A stretch of DNA of 33,220 nt from Hyphochytrium catenoides. Lineage: Eukaryota > Sar > Hyphochytriomycetes > Hyphochytriales > Hyphochytriaceae. The stretch covers positions 1 through 33,220 of the forward strand of contig FLMG01003980.1 of the NCBI GenBank assembly GCA_900088475.1. Direction: 5' to 3'. Position 1 is the first letter of the stretch, and the number at the start of each line of letters is the position of its first letter. A model generated the notes under the pieces. That model ran no database searches. It saw only the letters and a program-made list of their open reading frames with translations, and was not told the DNA's origin. Shown piece after piece: positions 10,198-20,199 of the stretch. The position numbers were made by a program, and so were the translations under genes.

Positions 10198-11418
10198 TCC
10201 TCCTGCTGGCGACTAATCACCGCCAGTGGGTACCCCTTAGGCCGAGAGAGCACAGTAGCAGTGGGACCGCTCCGAGCCCCCTATGCCCAAGCCACTCATG
10301 AGGGCTGGTGGATGGTCGGCTGGTGTTGAGTGCTCGTACTATAGGTCAGCAAAGCCGTCTGATTGAAGAACGAAGTAACGGGAGTCCCAGCCCGGGGAGG
10401 AGGAGTTAACATCCAGCCATTAACAGGCAGTTGGCGCCTAGTTAGCTGCTCCTTCCCGTTCCTATCTCCTCAATAGTTATGATGACTCTGCCTACAGGCA
10501 CTAGAAGTAGCTACCAGGTTGGAAAGGCAGAAGGCTTATTATTTGCCCCCGGAACTCTTACCGTTTAATGGTTCTGAAGCTCTAATGGGCTCGATGAGTA
10601 GCCGGCCACTGACCGACGCCGCCCGTTGACATCAGCTGATGATGGAGCAGCCCTGTCGTCTCTGAATTCCCTGTCTGTTCAGCAGGTGTCTCTTGGCTAT
10701 ATCCGCATTTGTCTCTCTGTCTTCGCTCTCTCTAGAGGCTAAGCAGCGCAAGCGATCCCACGGTTGGTTCGGCCCAGTAGCAGCGGTAGCAATATAACAG
10801 GAGAGCGAGCCTCACAGACGGCACTGAGGACGACTCTGCCCGACGCGGCTGCCTGTCTGACAGCCCTCCCTCCCCTCCTCTGTCTCTCTGTCAACTGGAT
10901 GTCCAGTCAGGAGCGCCACTGACGGAACAGTAACCGATGTATCCCTTCGTCCCATACAGATACATAATGGATGTAAAGTCTATCCTTAATACTAAAGAAA
11001 TAAAATTCATGATTCAGAATATGGAGATGCTTGGAACATGCCTTCCCTGTTCGATCGTCCCCCGCGCGTCTCTTAGGCTCTTAGGCCCTCCTCGGCCTCT
11101 CACGCGGCTCCCACCGCCCTCACCCCCAGCGGACATGAAGGATGGCCCTCCTGCGCCCCTCCTCCCCTAACCTTAAGCTCTCCGGCCTGGAGCCGCAATC
11201 ATCATCGTAAGCAGCCGCTGCGCCAGCCCGCGCACCAGCAGCAGCAGCATCCAAGTTTCCGCTCCTCTTTCTTCCCCTACCATGCAAGGCAGAGCCATCC
11301 TCCCTCGTCTCGGGCGCCATCGGGTGCCACGCTATTCTTCTTAGGTCATCACTCCTCCTCCTCACCCTAACCCACCAACGGCAGGCTTGCCTACTACTAA
11401 CCTCCTCCGGGCAGCAGA
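10198..11418. promoter_or_regulatory. Shared upstream region between the NELF-B-like and kinase genes
   Basis: Both start codons point outward from this 1221-base interval, so it must hold both promoters and 5' untranslated regions. Open frames near 10937-11170 (+) and 11120-11551 (-) are Pro/Leu- or Arg-rich, lack motifs and cross the kinase start, so I do not call them. No RNA gene was recognised. Confidence 0.5.
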
Positions 11419-13664
11419 ATGGCGAACTCCCAAGTTGATGAGCTCCGACAGCCGAGTGCCCTTCCTCCAGCGCTAAAGAGTGAGAGGGAAACCCTGCCAC
11501 CGATCGAGGAGAAGGTGGTGCAGCAGGAGAAGACTGCGGCAGCATCAGCAATGAAATACTTGGCCAGCTCCCTTCAGAGGAGTGGCGAAGCAGCTACGAA
11601 GAAACAGACAATTGGCCCAGAGATGGCGTCCCTCAGTGGCGTAGGAGCCATAAAGGTAGCGGCACCCTCTTCTGCAGATTCCCCCTTCCTCAGCCTCTAC
11701 CTGGCCTTTACCTAGCACAGAGCCCATGATGCCACTGACGCATCTCTTTCCGCATCACTCACAAGAGCTTGAAGAGGCCCCGCTTTGAGTTGCGGCAATT
11801 CGAGTTGGGCCCCACAGTGGGCACTGGGACCTTTGGGCGGGTGAAGCTTGTCCGGCACAGTCCCAGTGCAAGGTTCTACGCGCTGAAGATTTTCAAGAAG
11901 TGTGACATCCTGAGGCTTAAGCAGCTGGAGCATCTGAAGTCAGAGATTCGCATACTCCTCTCCCTGCAGCACCCGAACATTGCCAACATGTGAGAAGTTT
12001 CATCGGCTCTTCTTGCTCTCCTCGTCTTTGTGTTCCCGTCCCCGATCACCTCTCGCTCTTCCTGAAAATCCTGGCTGCCTCCATCTGACTAAGGATCCTT
12101 CTTTCCGAGATGTTTCTCTTCAACGACTTCTTCCTTGATGTGCCTCACACGCTGCTGCTTATCATGATCCTCTCTTAGGCTGGGCTTCTTTCAGGACGAC
12201 AAACGAGTGTTTATGGTGCTTGAGTACATCCCAGGCGGCGAGCTCTTCACACATCTTCGCCGGGTTGGCAGGTATAGCTAATCCAACTACTCTTTAACTC
12301 GTAGATGAGCACCGATCAACCCATCTCCTCGCCCCGGTCTCTCTTCACTCTGTTCATCACCATTACAGAGTAGACGAGGCTACGGCACGGTTCTATGCCG
12401 CCCAGGTGACTCTCTGCTTTGAAAACCTTCACGGCAAATCTATTGCCTATCGGGATCTCAAGCCTGAGAATGTTCTGTTGACAAGGACGGGATACCTCAA
12501 GCTCACGGACTTCGGCTTCGCCAAAGTCGTCGTCGACAAGTAAGGGCTCGACAGTCGTGGGGAGGATAGGAACTAATGCTCTGGAGTATAGGAGCTGCCC
12601 GGGGAGACGAGCCAGGAGAAGACAAAGAGAGAGAGAGAGCGTGTTTGAAGGAGAGACAAAAGACAGAAAGATATCACCTAGGTGGTGGGTAGATCGAGAG
12701 GGCGGAAGAGAGAAGGAGGGATGATGACCAGGATGTATGCCCCAGACCAGCAGACGTCCCACCTCAGTATAAGATGAAGCCTTTACGTAGCTCAACGTTG
12801 ATCAGCATGGTTGCATCTGGTGTTCTTACGGATAGACAGCACGGGCAGGGTGTCTGACTTGAAGCGCTGTTTCAGGACGTGGACTTTGTGCGGGACGCCC
12901 GAATACTTGGCACCAGAGATTATCCAGAGCCGCGGCCATGGCCAGCCGGTGGATTGGTGGGCACTGGGCGTGCTACTTTTCGAGCTGTTGGCGGGGTATC
13001 CGCCTTTTTATGACGAGAATCCCTTTGGAATCTATCAAAAGATTCTCGCCGGGCGCCTGGACTTCCCCCGACACTTTGAGCTGCGGGCCCGCGATCTCAT
13101 CAAGAAGCTGCTCACGGCAGATTTAACGAGGAGAATAGGTGGGCGAGGCGCTAATAAGCGGGGCCAAGGGACAGAAGGGATGGGAAGCAGTCTGAGTATG
13201 AGAACTCGTGCAATAGCTTAGGAGCTTATATCGTGGCCTTCTGTTTCTCCCGCTTGTCTCGCTCTAGAGTGGCCAGACTTCCTCAGCTCTCTCACCTACC
13301 TTCTCCACTGCGTATCTACCGCGCATGTAATCTCTCTTGTTTTAGGCTGCCTTAAGAATGGAGCGGCCGACGTCAAGCGACACAAGTGGTTCGCCAGGAT
13401 AAACTTCGATGACTTGCTGGCAGGTAAGCCTTTCCTAGGACAAGTGACCGTCCTCTGTCCTTATCCATCTACATCCTCTCCTCCAAAGGAGTAATAAACC
13501 TTGCTGGCATTCTTCTAGGGACCATTCCTGCACCCTATGTTCCTGCTGTGGAGAGTGATGGAGACACCAAGAACTTCGACGACTACCCGGACTCTCCTGA
13601 AGACTCTGCCACAGCCCTAACGGCCACAGACAAGCTCCTCTTCTCGGAGCTAGACAGCTTCTGA
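11419..13664 (+). CDS. cAMP-dependent protein kinase-like catalytic subunit (AGC kinase)
   Basis: Seven exons in phase: 11419-11655, 11766-11989, 12179-12271, 12369-12539, 12876-13138, 13346-13423 and 13519-13664, encoding 403 residues. Residues 1-79 are a low-complexity extension absent from the usual 350-residue PKA subunit. The kinase core is complete: glycine loop GTGTFGRV (98-105), Lys120 in [15 protein letters not shown] with catalytic Asp214, DFGFAK with Asp232, and [14 protein letters not shown] with the phosphorylatable Thr245. The ordinary PKA tail follows: [15 protein letters not shown], then FDDYPD. The C-terminus ends FSELDSF rather than FSEF, so the hydrophobic motif is altered. 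The enzyme should phosphorylate Ser/Thr after basic residues; control by a cAMP-binding regulatory subunit is inferred, and a related AGC kinase (PKG or PKX type) cannot be excluded. The fourth intron, 336 bases, is the longest. Confidence 0.93.
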
Positions 13665-13768
13665 AATAGGCCGGTCGACCTTCGCTTGACCATCTACCCA
13701 AATCTAACTGTCGCCCAACAGCCATAAAAGAAGGCTAAGGGTCACAACTTATGGTGGCCCTACTGCAT
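13665..13768. terminator. 104-base tail-to-tail gap between kinase and PIG-O stop codons
   Basis: The kinase TGA (13662-13664, +) and the PIG-O stop (13769-13771, -) face each other with only 104 bases between them. Both 3' untranslated regions and poly(A) sites must fit here or overlap into the opposing gene, so antisense overlap of the two transcripts is likely. No canonical AATAAA is evident on the plus strand; CATAAAAG near 13722 is the nearest A-rich candidate. Confidence 0.5.
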
Positions 13769-16700
13769 CTAAAGCTTGCCACTCTTGACCGAGCGCTGCA
13801 TTCTCGGTGCTGCCAATGCGAGCAAAAGCAGCTGCAGATTGGCGTAGACAAGGATGACGGAGTCGAAAATAAACTTTGGTGCGAAGATCGCCCAAACCAT
13901 GAGGTGCCGCCGTAGTGCGCTAACAGAGACCATAGTGACCGTAGTGTTCAAGGAGAAGTAACAGTTCAAACCCAGGATGAGGGTGAGGAAGGCTTCCCCT
14001 CCACCTACATGTCCGGACATTGGGGGACAGGACGTTAGGAGTAAGTTAGAGCTATGTAGAAGTGCAATCAGGACCCATCCTCACCCTTACTACGATCAGG
14101 CAGCAGCGCCGCAGCTCCAAAAATGCTTACAGTATAGGACCCGAACGTGTTGAGAGCCAGAAGGGTGCCTAGTGAAAGGAGAATAAGTTCAAACTAATTA
14201 GTCACCAAGACCGTGCAGAGAGAGGGACTTTAATGCTCCAGAACTGAATGCGAAATCAAGGAAGAGAAGGAGAAAGGAAGTGCGCATCCTCATATGTTTC
14301 CCCAGTCAGGCTAATGTTACGACAAGATATATGGAAGGGTGAGCCTCTAGACTTACCGGCTATATAGTAGTTGAATGTGGTGAACCCCACAAAGCCCGCG
14401 GCATTCTGCAGGAAGCTGATGTCTAAGGAGAGATTGTGAAGAAAGGGAATGACAGCTCGAGCGCAGATGCTGTCCGACTTACTATTATGATGCCCAGTAG
14501 CGAAGAAGAAGTGGGAACTCGAGAACCCCAGGAGGATGGGCAGCCCCAGCGGGAGCCTGTCATAGAGAAAAGGGTTCCATCATTAGAATGTGTGTCCTCG
14601 CATCCCCCATACTATTGTGTAGATATTATGGCCTGCGCGCACCTGTCATAAGCCCTTGCAAGCTGCATCAGACACTGAAGTTGAGCAAGCAGAAACGCGA
14701 CGATAATTGGAGAGGTAGGTCCCAGTACTAGGAGATAGGAAGGTGCGAAAGCCAGAAGGAACTTTCTGCACCACTCCTGGGAAGTTTGTTAGTGCCTATG
14801 GTCTCTTTGATTGTTCAGATGTAAGGCACGAGGATGTAGGACGAAGGGCCAGGATCAGCCTGAAAGTGTAGAGATCTTCAAGCACCGACCTGCATCCTGA
14901 GACCTCCACTGGTATACCCCAGGGCAATGGTGGGTCTGAACAGGAGCACTGCAAGCCACACTAGAGACAACACGTAGACGCCGCGTGGCAACATGAGCCT
15001 CCAGTTATCCGGAAGGTTATCCATTGACGTCCAGTAGACAAGCACAAGGATGTACTGAACAACTAGGCTCAGACTCCCCCATGAAAAAGCAGAGACTCTA
15101 AGGCTTCCGCAAGAGTCAGCGAATATGTTGCCTGAAACTGGAGGCGGGTTTAGCGGCACGAAAAGTATTGCATAAGGCTGAAGACTGAAGGGAAGAAGAG
15201 GTAACGTACTAAACTTCAAGACAGGCAGGTGTAAGGGCAGGTTAAGGAAAGGGAGAAATGTGCAGAGCTGACAGGTGAGATCAAAGATGAAGATAGCAAG
15301 AGAGGGGGCTGCGATATAACAAGGGTTAGAGAGGAGCACGTAGACAGCAGAAAAGTCGCTACCCACGGGCATATGGAACGAAGAAGTACGGGAGAAATGT
15401 CCCTAAGTGTGACACGGTGACTATCTGTACATTTGGCTGTCCATACATAGAGCAACCCCGGATGCAGAGCACCTGTACAGCGAGACATAGAGCAACTTGG
15501 AAGACTGGGACCCCTAGGCGCACAGCCTTCCCACAGCAAAAGTTAGATTATGTTCAGCTTAGTTCACCGAAAGAGAATGAAAGCTTAGATCAAGTGTGAA
15601 GCGGCTCACCTCCCAAGCCAGCACAATCGAGCCCGAGACGTAGAGAAAGGCCACAACGTGATGTTCAGCTACCACAAAGCTATTCGAGAAGATTGAGTAT
15701 GAATGGAGGGCGAGCAGGAGCAAACCGGCAGCCGTCACTACTGAAACTTTGGGCTTAGTCTGGTAGCCCTTCATGTTCGAGACCAGTGTTGAAGGAGCGG
15801 CCTTCCCGAAAGTCAGAATGGCAATTCCTCCGCTATAAAGGAACAGAAGGAAACCAGTCTTTACAGTGCCAAGCTTGAAGACAAAGGCGCTTGCCACGGT
15901 CAGAAGGCCTGCCACAGGGGCGATAGCAAGCCATCCCCACGGAGGAAACGACAGTCTACATGGCGCACTTGAAGGAGAATCCTTGCTAGGACTGAGGAGA
16001 AAGGCTAGCAAGCAGACACTAAAAGCCATCGTCCCGATCCCTAAGGCCAGACGGGAAGCGCGTTACGGCGGCAATGCAATGAAAGTGCACATCGATACAA
16101 CAGAGATGTTGAAGCAGACAAAGTGAGATAGAGGGAACAAACAGAACTCACCCATTCCCATAGAATTCAGATCAAACTGAGTCCATATCTGCCGCCCCAT
16201 CGCCAAGGCATCGCGCAGATACTTCTGGAGCTGAGGACAAGTACGGAGGCAATAAAAACCAGGAAAAAGTTTGATAATGGTAGGGAGCATTTGTGGCAGG
16301 CAAGAGAGAAGTACCTTCCGCGTAAGCTTCGTCTTCCCCGCAGTGCCGCTGTCTTTGGCCTTCTTCCATTGCTCTGAGACGCCTTCATAGGCAGCCTCCA
16401 AGTTTAGAAGCTCTTCCACCGGCAAACCCGCTAACTTAGCGTACGTCAGCACATACTCTCGGACCTCGACATCATAAAGAGTCACTTAAGACAAGTGCTT
16501 CATAAGAGGGAGGTTTGAAGATGGAGAAGACATACTGGTGCATTATACTACGGAGAAAGAAGGACGAGCCTGAAGAACAGCAGGCACGGAGCTACAATGC
16601 GTCTTGAAGTGGCTTTCTACAGAAAGGTGTGAAATGCCGCGCCAAAAAGGATGCAGGGCAGGAAGGCCGGTAACGAGACACAAAAGTCTAAAGCCCTAAA

Positions 16701-19085
16701 GCACGATGGTGTACGGAAGTAGAAGAATATATTCAACTCAAGTACGCAACATGTGCCTGCAGGAGCTTGCTGTCTTACCTGTCTTGCATTGACGAAGAGC
16801 GCATCGTTAAGTGCTTGCATCTCCTGCTGAAAGGAGCTATCTGGAGTACTCTCGAGCCCGTTGTAGGGATGGAAAAATAGGTCGGGTATTACGCCTCCTA
16901 GATTCGCAAAGGGTATTGGTAACCCTAAGAGCAGGGCGAGAGTCGGGACGATATCCACCTGGGGAATGACGATTGGCTCCGTCTGAGGGCTATAGAAAGA
17001 GAGAGGATGGCGAATAGGGAAAGAGAGATTGAGGCGAGGTAAGTGGAATAGAGGGAGAGGTGCAAGGACGCCCTGGAAGGTCCAACCTAGCCGGGCTTGT
17101 TTCAAAGTTAAGACGGTGCTTCACATCCTTCCGCTGAGGGTCTAAGTCGCTGAGGATGGATGTCAGGTTCCCTATTGATTAGTTCGCAGAGCAATTATGG
17201 GGCGACGAGCAGCGAGAGTGAGACAAAGTGACGAGAAAGCGTAGATTGCGCCTAAAGGACTGATCATACTCACAACTTCCAGCAGGAAGCGCTCCGGGAG
17301 CGTAGAGGAAGAGCGCCGCTCCTAGTTCCTCAGGCGTTGCACCTCCATGGTTCCCGTCATGAGTCATCCCGTGATCTCCAAAGATCTTCAAGAGGCGACG
17401 GGATGAGAACGTCGCACAACGTGAAGTCGAAAGAGTGAAAAGTATGGGGGAGAGGAAGATCACCGAGGAAGATCCTTAGACCGCTCACCAGTACGATCGT
17501 ATCATTATCCGCCGCTTGGAGGACCGCTTCCAGTTCTTGATTGATCTCCTCTAGTTTGTCCTGCACTGAAGCCCAAGGAACTGAGCTAAAACTTCTACAT
17601 CCTATTCAGCTTGACCATTTCTCTCTTTGTTGCTCCATGTTCTGTTTCCCTTGTCCATGCAACTTTGTATCTAATCTCGTCTCTGCTTTTTAATGTCTAC
17701 AAACGGTTTCTCTTCCGCTCGACCTTTTCTCTTCCCGCTTTTTACTTTCATTGAAATAACATACTTGCCGGGTGGTCCGGCCCAAAGGTGTGCCCGACAT
17801 GATCTACTCCCAGAAAATGCGCCACTATTAAATCGTTGTCACCGGCCTAGGACGTGAAAGGCAAAAAGCGGGAAAAGCGAGTCAAGTGACGCATGCCTTC
17901 AAACGTAAGCAAGCGCCATGATCAGGACCTTGATAGCAGGAAGCAGATGAGCCTTTACGCCTCGGTCGACCGTGTGCAGATCCTACGCATGCCACGAGTT
18001 AGTGAATCCATGCGACTTTGTCTCTGATTGTGACGTATGTCTCTTCCTGCACTCGGTCATGAGCCGCTTCTGCCCATTCTCAAGCTACCTCGATGTCCCT
18101 CCTGTTGTATACTTTGGATCACCCACCTTTACATCGTAGGACGGATAAGGGAAGCTAGCTGTGAAGATGGTTGGGAAGAGCGCAACCCAAGTGTCATCAC
18201 CCATGAACGTCATTCTGGAGTGCATGAGCCACTTCAGTAACGCGGGAAGAATGACAGTTGTTGTCTGCTCACCTACGACCTTGGGCTCCCATTTGAAAGA
18301 GTATGTTGTCCTCCTCTATCTCAGTGCTGGCTAGGTTTTCTCTGAAGTCGATGAAAGTTGGCAGCCCGCCCGTAGTGAGACCCTTCAGCCTCTGCATCGT
18401 CACTGTGGGAGGGTCTGCCTCAAACTGATAGAGTCGCGCCTTGGACGGACTTTTGCGGAGATGGCGGTGGAACACCGGCAGATGGTTGAGGAAGTATGAG
18501 GAAGAGTTGTCACCTGTCGGAAGACATGTACGTTGGCACTTTCTCAGTCATCTCAACACTCTTAAGTTCCAAACTTTAAGTTCTTTTTTTCTCTCTCCCC
18601 TACCGCTCTACCTACCCTTTCTCCTTTCCTTTCCTCTGCACGTCTCTCTCCTCATCCCCGCGACTGTCTTCCAACCGTCTGACGGAATCTAGAGAGTGGT
18701 GTCTTATTCCTGAGCCCCGTCTGGGACCATAAGCTCTCTATCCATCCAGAGGAAGTCGCACCTGTGCCCTCCTCATATCGAGCGAAGTCATAGCGCAATG
18801 CGTCCACTATGACGAGAATGGCCCGTTTGAAGCGACGCGGGTACCTGCTGGGCCGTCAGCGGGGCGAGTATAGAATTATGGACAGTGGACTCACCAGCAT
18901 GACCCCTGGTGGCGTGCCAAGAGCTCACCCAGCGTCAGCTCGTCAGCTGCCCCGGGCGGCCGGTCACAATGAGACTTATTTGTGACCTCATACCGCGTGA
19001 GGAAGAAGCCACCCGTAAAGATGTAGAGTCCGACTCCCTGAAGCACGACCAGCCAGAGCAGAACGAGCACCTGCTTCCACTCCAT
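13769..19085 (-). CDS. PIGO: GPI ethanolamine phosphate transferase 3 (PIG-O/Gpi13)
   Basis: Adds the terminal ethanolamine phosphate to the third mannose of GPI precursors in the ER, the bridge to which proteins are attached. Twenty exons, all in phase, give 976 residues: 19085-18895, 18844-18762, 18513-18273, 18214-18127, 17982-17929, 17846-17765, 17565-17489, 17385-17274, 17171-17087, 16989-16779, 16464-16315, 16230-16152, 16040-15610, 15526-15363, 15184-14890, 14776-14643, 14556-14483, 14422-14357, 14168-14091, 14004-13769. After a signal anchor, the luminal alkaline-phosphatase-fold domain has Asp78 ([10 protein letters not shown]), a Thr cluster at 128-130 in [22 protein letters not shown] (Asp234, His235, His238) and FGDHGM (Asp276, His277). 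[19 protein letters not shown] follows, then many membrane spans including [10 protein letters not shown], and the C-terminal [16 protein letters not shown] shared with animal PIG-O. ATG at 19085 was chosen over an upstream GTG. Several donors are weak (GTCCTG, GTTGGA, GTAGCG, GTCGGT). Confidence 0.95.
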
Positions 19086-20199
19086 TCGCCCGTCCAGCCC
19101 GACCCTGTTCTCTGGCCACACCCTTAAGAGTTGCCTACTCCTGCTGCCGGTATTGGAGTGAGAGTTGGCTTCCGCAGCTCCAAGAAGGATGGGGCCACTC
19201 CGACTCGGTCGGACGATTCTCGATGGAGCTCAGGACACAGCTTGACTGACCCGGCGCTTCCTTTCCCTGTTGCTCTTGACCTCAGGACCGTCCTCTGCCT
19301 CTCTGCGGATCTCTATCCTGGCTTGGTCCCTCCCTCTCTCCTCTCCTGTCGCTCTCCAGCCGCCGCCCTGCTGTCCGTTGTCAGGCGTCAGGCGGCATCC
19401 GCAGCTCTCAGAGCTCTGCCATCATCAGGCCATCAAGCGCTCCAGGAGGAGATCTGAATACGAGGCCGAGGCGTGTGGATGTACAATGCTGTACGGGTCT
19501 ATCTCCCAACCTGGCTGTAGGATGGCGGTTACCCGCTGAATGGGTTGCTTCATGGTAGATACAGAGTTGGAGAGAGAAGAGCCAAGCGTAGGTTTAGAAG
19601 AGAGTAGATTATAGACAGAGTATCTCTAGATGGAGCTCTTGAGTGTAACTTCAACGAGCTCCTGCAGCTTAGAATAGAAGGGGAATGGGGAGAGCTTCTT
19701 TGGAGAGCTTCGTTAAAACAAGACATCCACGGATTCTCTCTCCCTCTCTCTCCCTCTCTCTCTCTCTCTCTCTTGTCTCTCTCTCTCTCTTTCCTCTCTC
19801 TCTGTTGTCTCTCTCTTCTCTCTCTCTCTCTCTCTCTCTCTCGCTCTTGTCTCTACATTCCTCGCTTTCTCTTCTCACACTCCCTTGCACTTGTGCGCTC
19901 CCGCTGTCGCTGTCCCAGCCCGCTCCACCTACCCTGTCCCACTCTCTCACGCGTCGCCCTGTAGATAACAGTAGATCCAGAGGGAGATGTTCTCTGGACG
20001 GGTCTAAAGGAGGACCTAGGACCAGCTCCCCATGACAGTGACTGCAGACAGTGTTGATGTGCGAATCTAACGCCAATTCTCTTCCTGAAGACTGTCATAG
20101 TCCCTCGCGCTGAGCCTCACTCTCTGAGGGCTCCCACGGCAATGAGCACTGTGTCGCTCTCGCAGGAGCTCTGAACGCCTAGAAAGCAAAACCTCCCCA
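19086..20199. promoter_or_regulatory. Shared upstream region between PIG-O and the GT61-type gene
   Basis: These 1114 bases separate two divergent start codons whose products both act in the secretory glycan pathway, and the interval must hold both promoters. It contains a 120-base CT tract (19735-19856). Open frames across it translate the tract into Ser/Leu or Arg/Glu runs and are not genes. Confidence 0.5.
19735..19856. repeat. CT-rich polypyrimidine tract (imperfect (CT)n)
   Basis: About 120 bases of almost pure C and T on the plus strand, mainly CT dinucleotides broken by occasional CC, TG or TT. It lies about 350 bases upstream of the GT61-type start codon. Such GA/CT mirror tracts can form intramolecular triplex DNA and often sit in promoters (GAGA-type elements); a regulatory role here is inference. 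Confidence 0.9.

Noticed and set aside
11120-11551. Minus-strand 143-codon frame
   Set aside because: Arg/Ala/Ser-rich, without motif, and antisense to the kinase first exon and its upstream region.
12811-12875. In-frame upstream extension of the kinase activation-loop exon
   Set aside because: Alignment with PKA joins [11 protein letters not shown] directly to [11 protein letters not shown]; the extra codons fall inside an intron that ends TTTCAG at 12875.
15185-15362. Long open stretch inside a PIG-O intron (…[12 protein letters not shown]…)
   Set aside because: Hydrophobic but pyrimidine-driven; phase and family pattern fit better if removed as an intron between a GTAGCG donor and CCCTTCAG acceptor. 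Retention cannot be wholly excluded.
19669-20098. Ser/Leu-rich (+) and Arg/Glu-rich (-) open frames over the CT tract
   Set aside because: Simple-repeat translations with no conserved domain.
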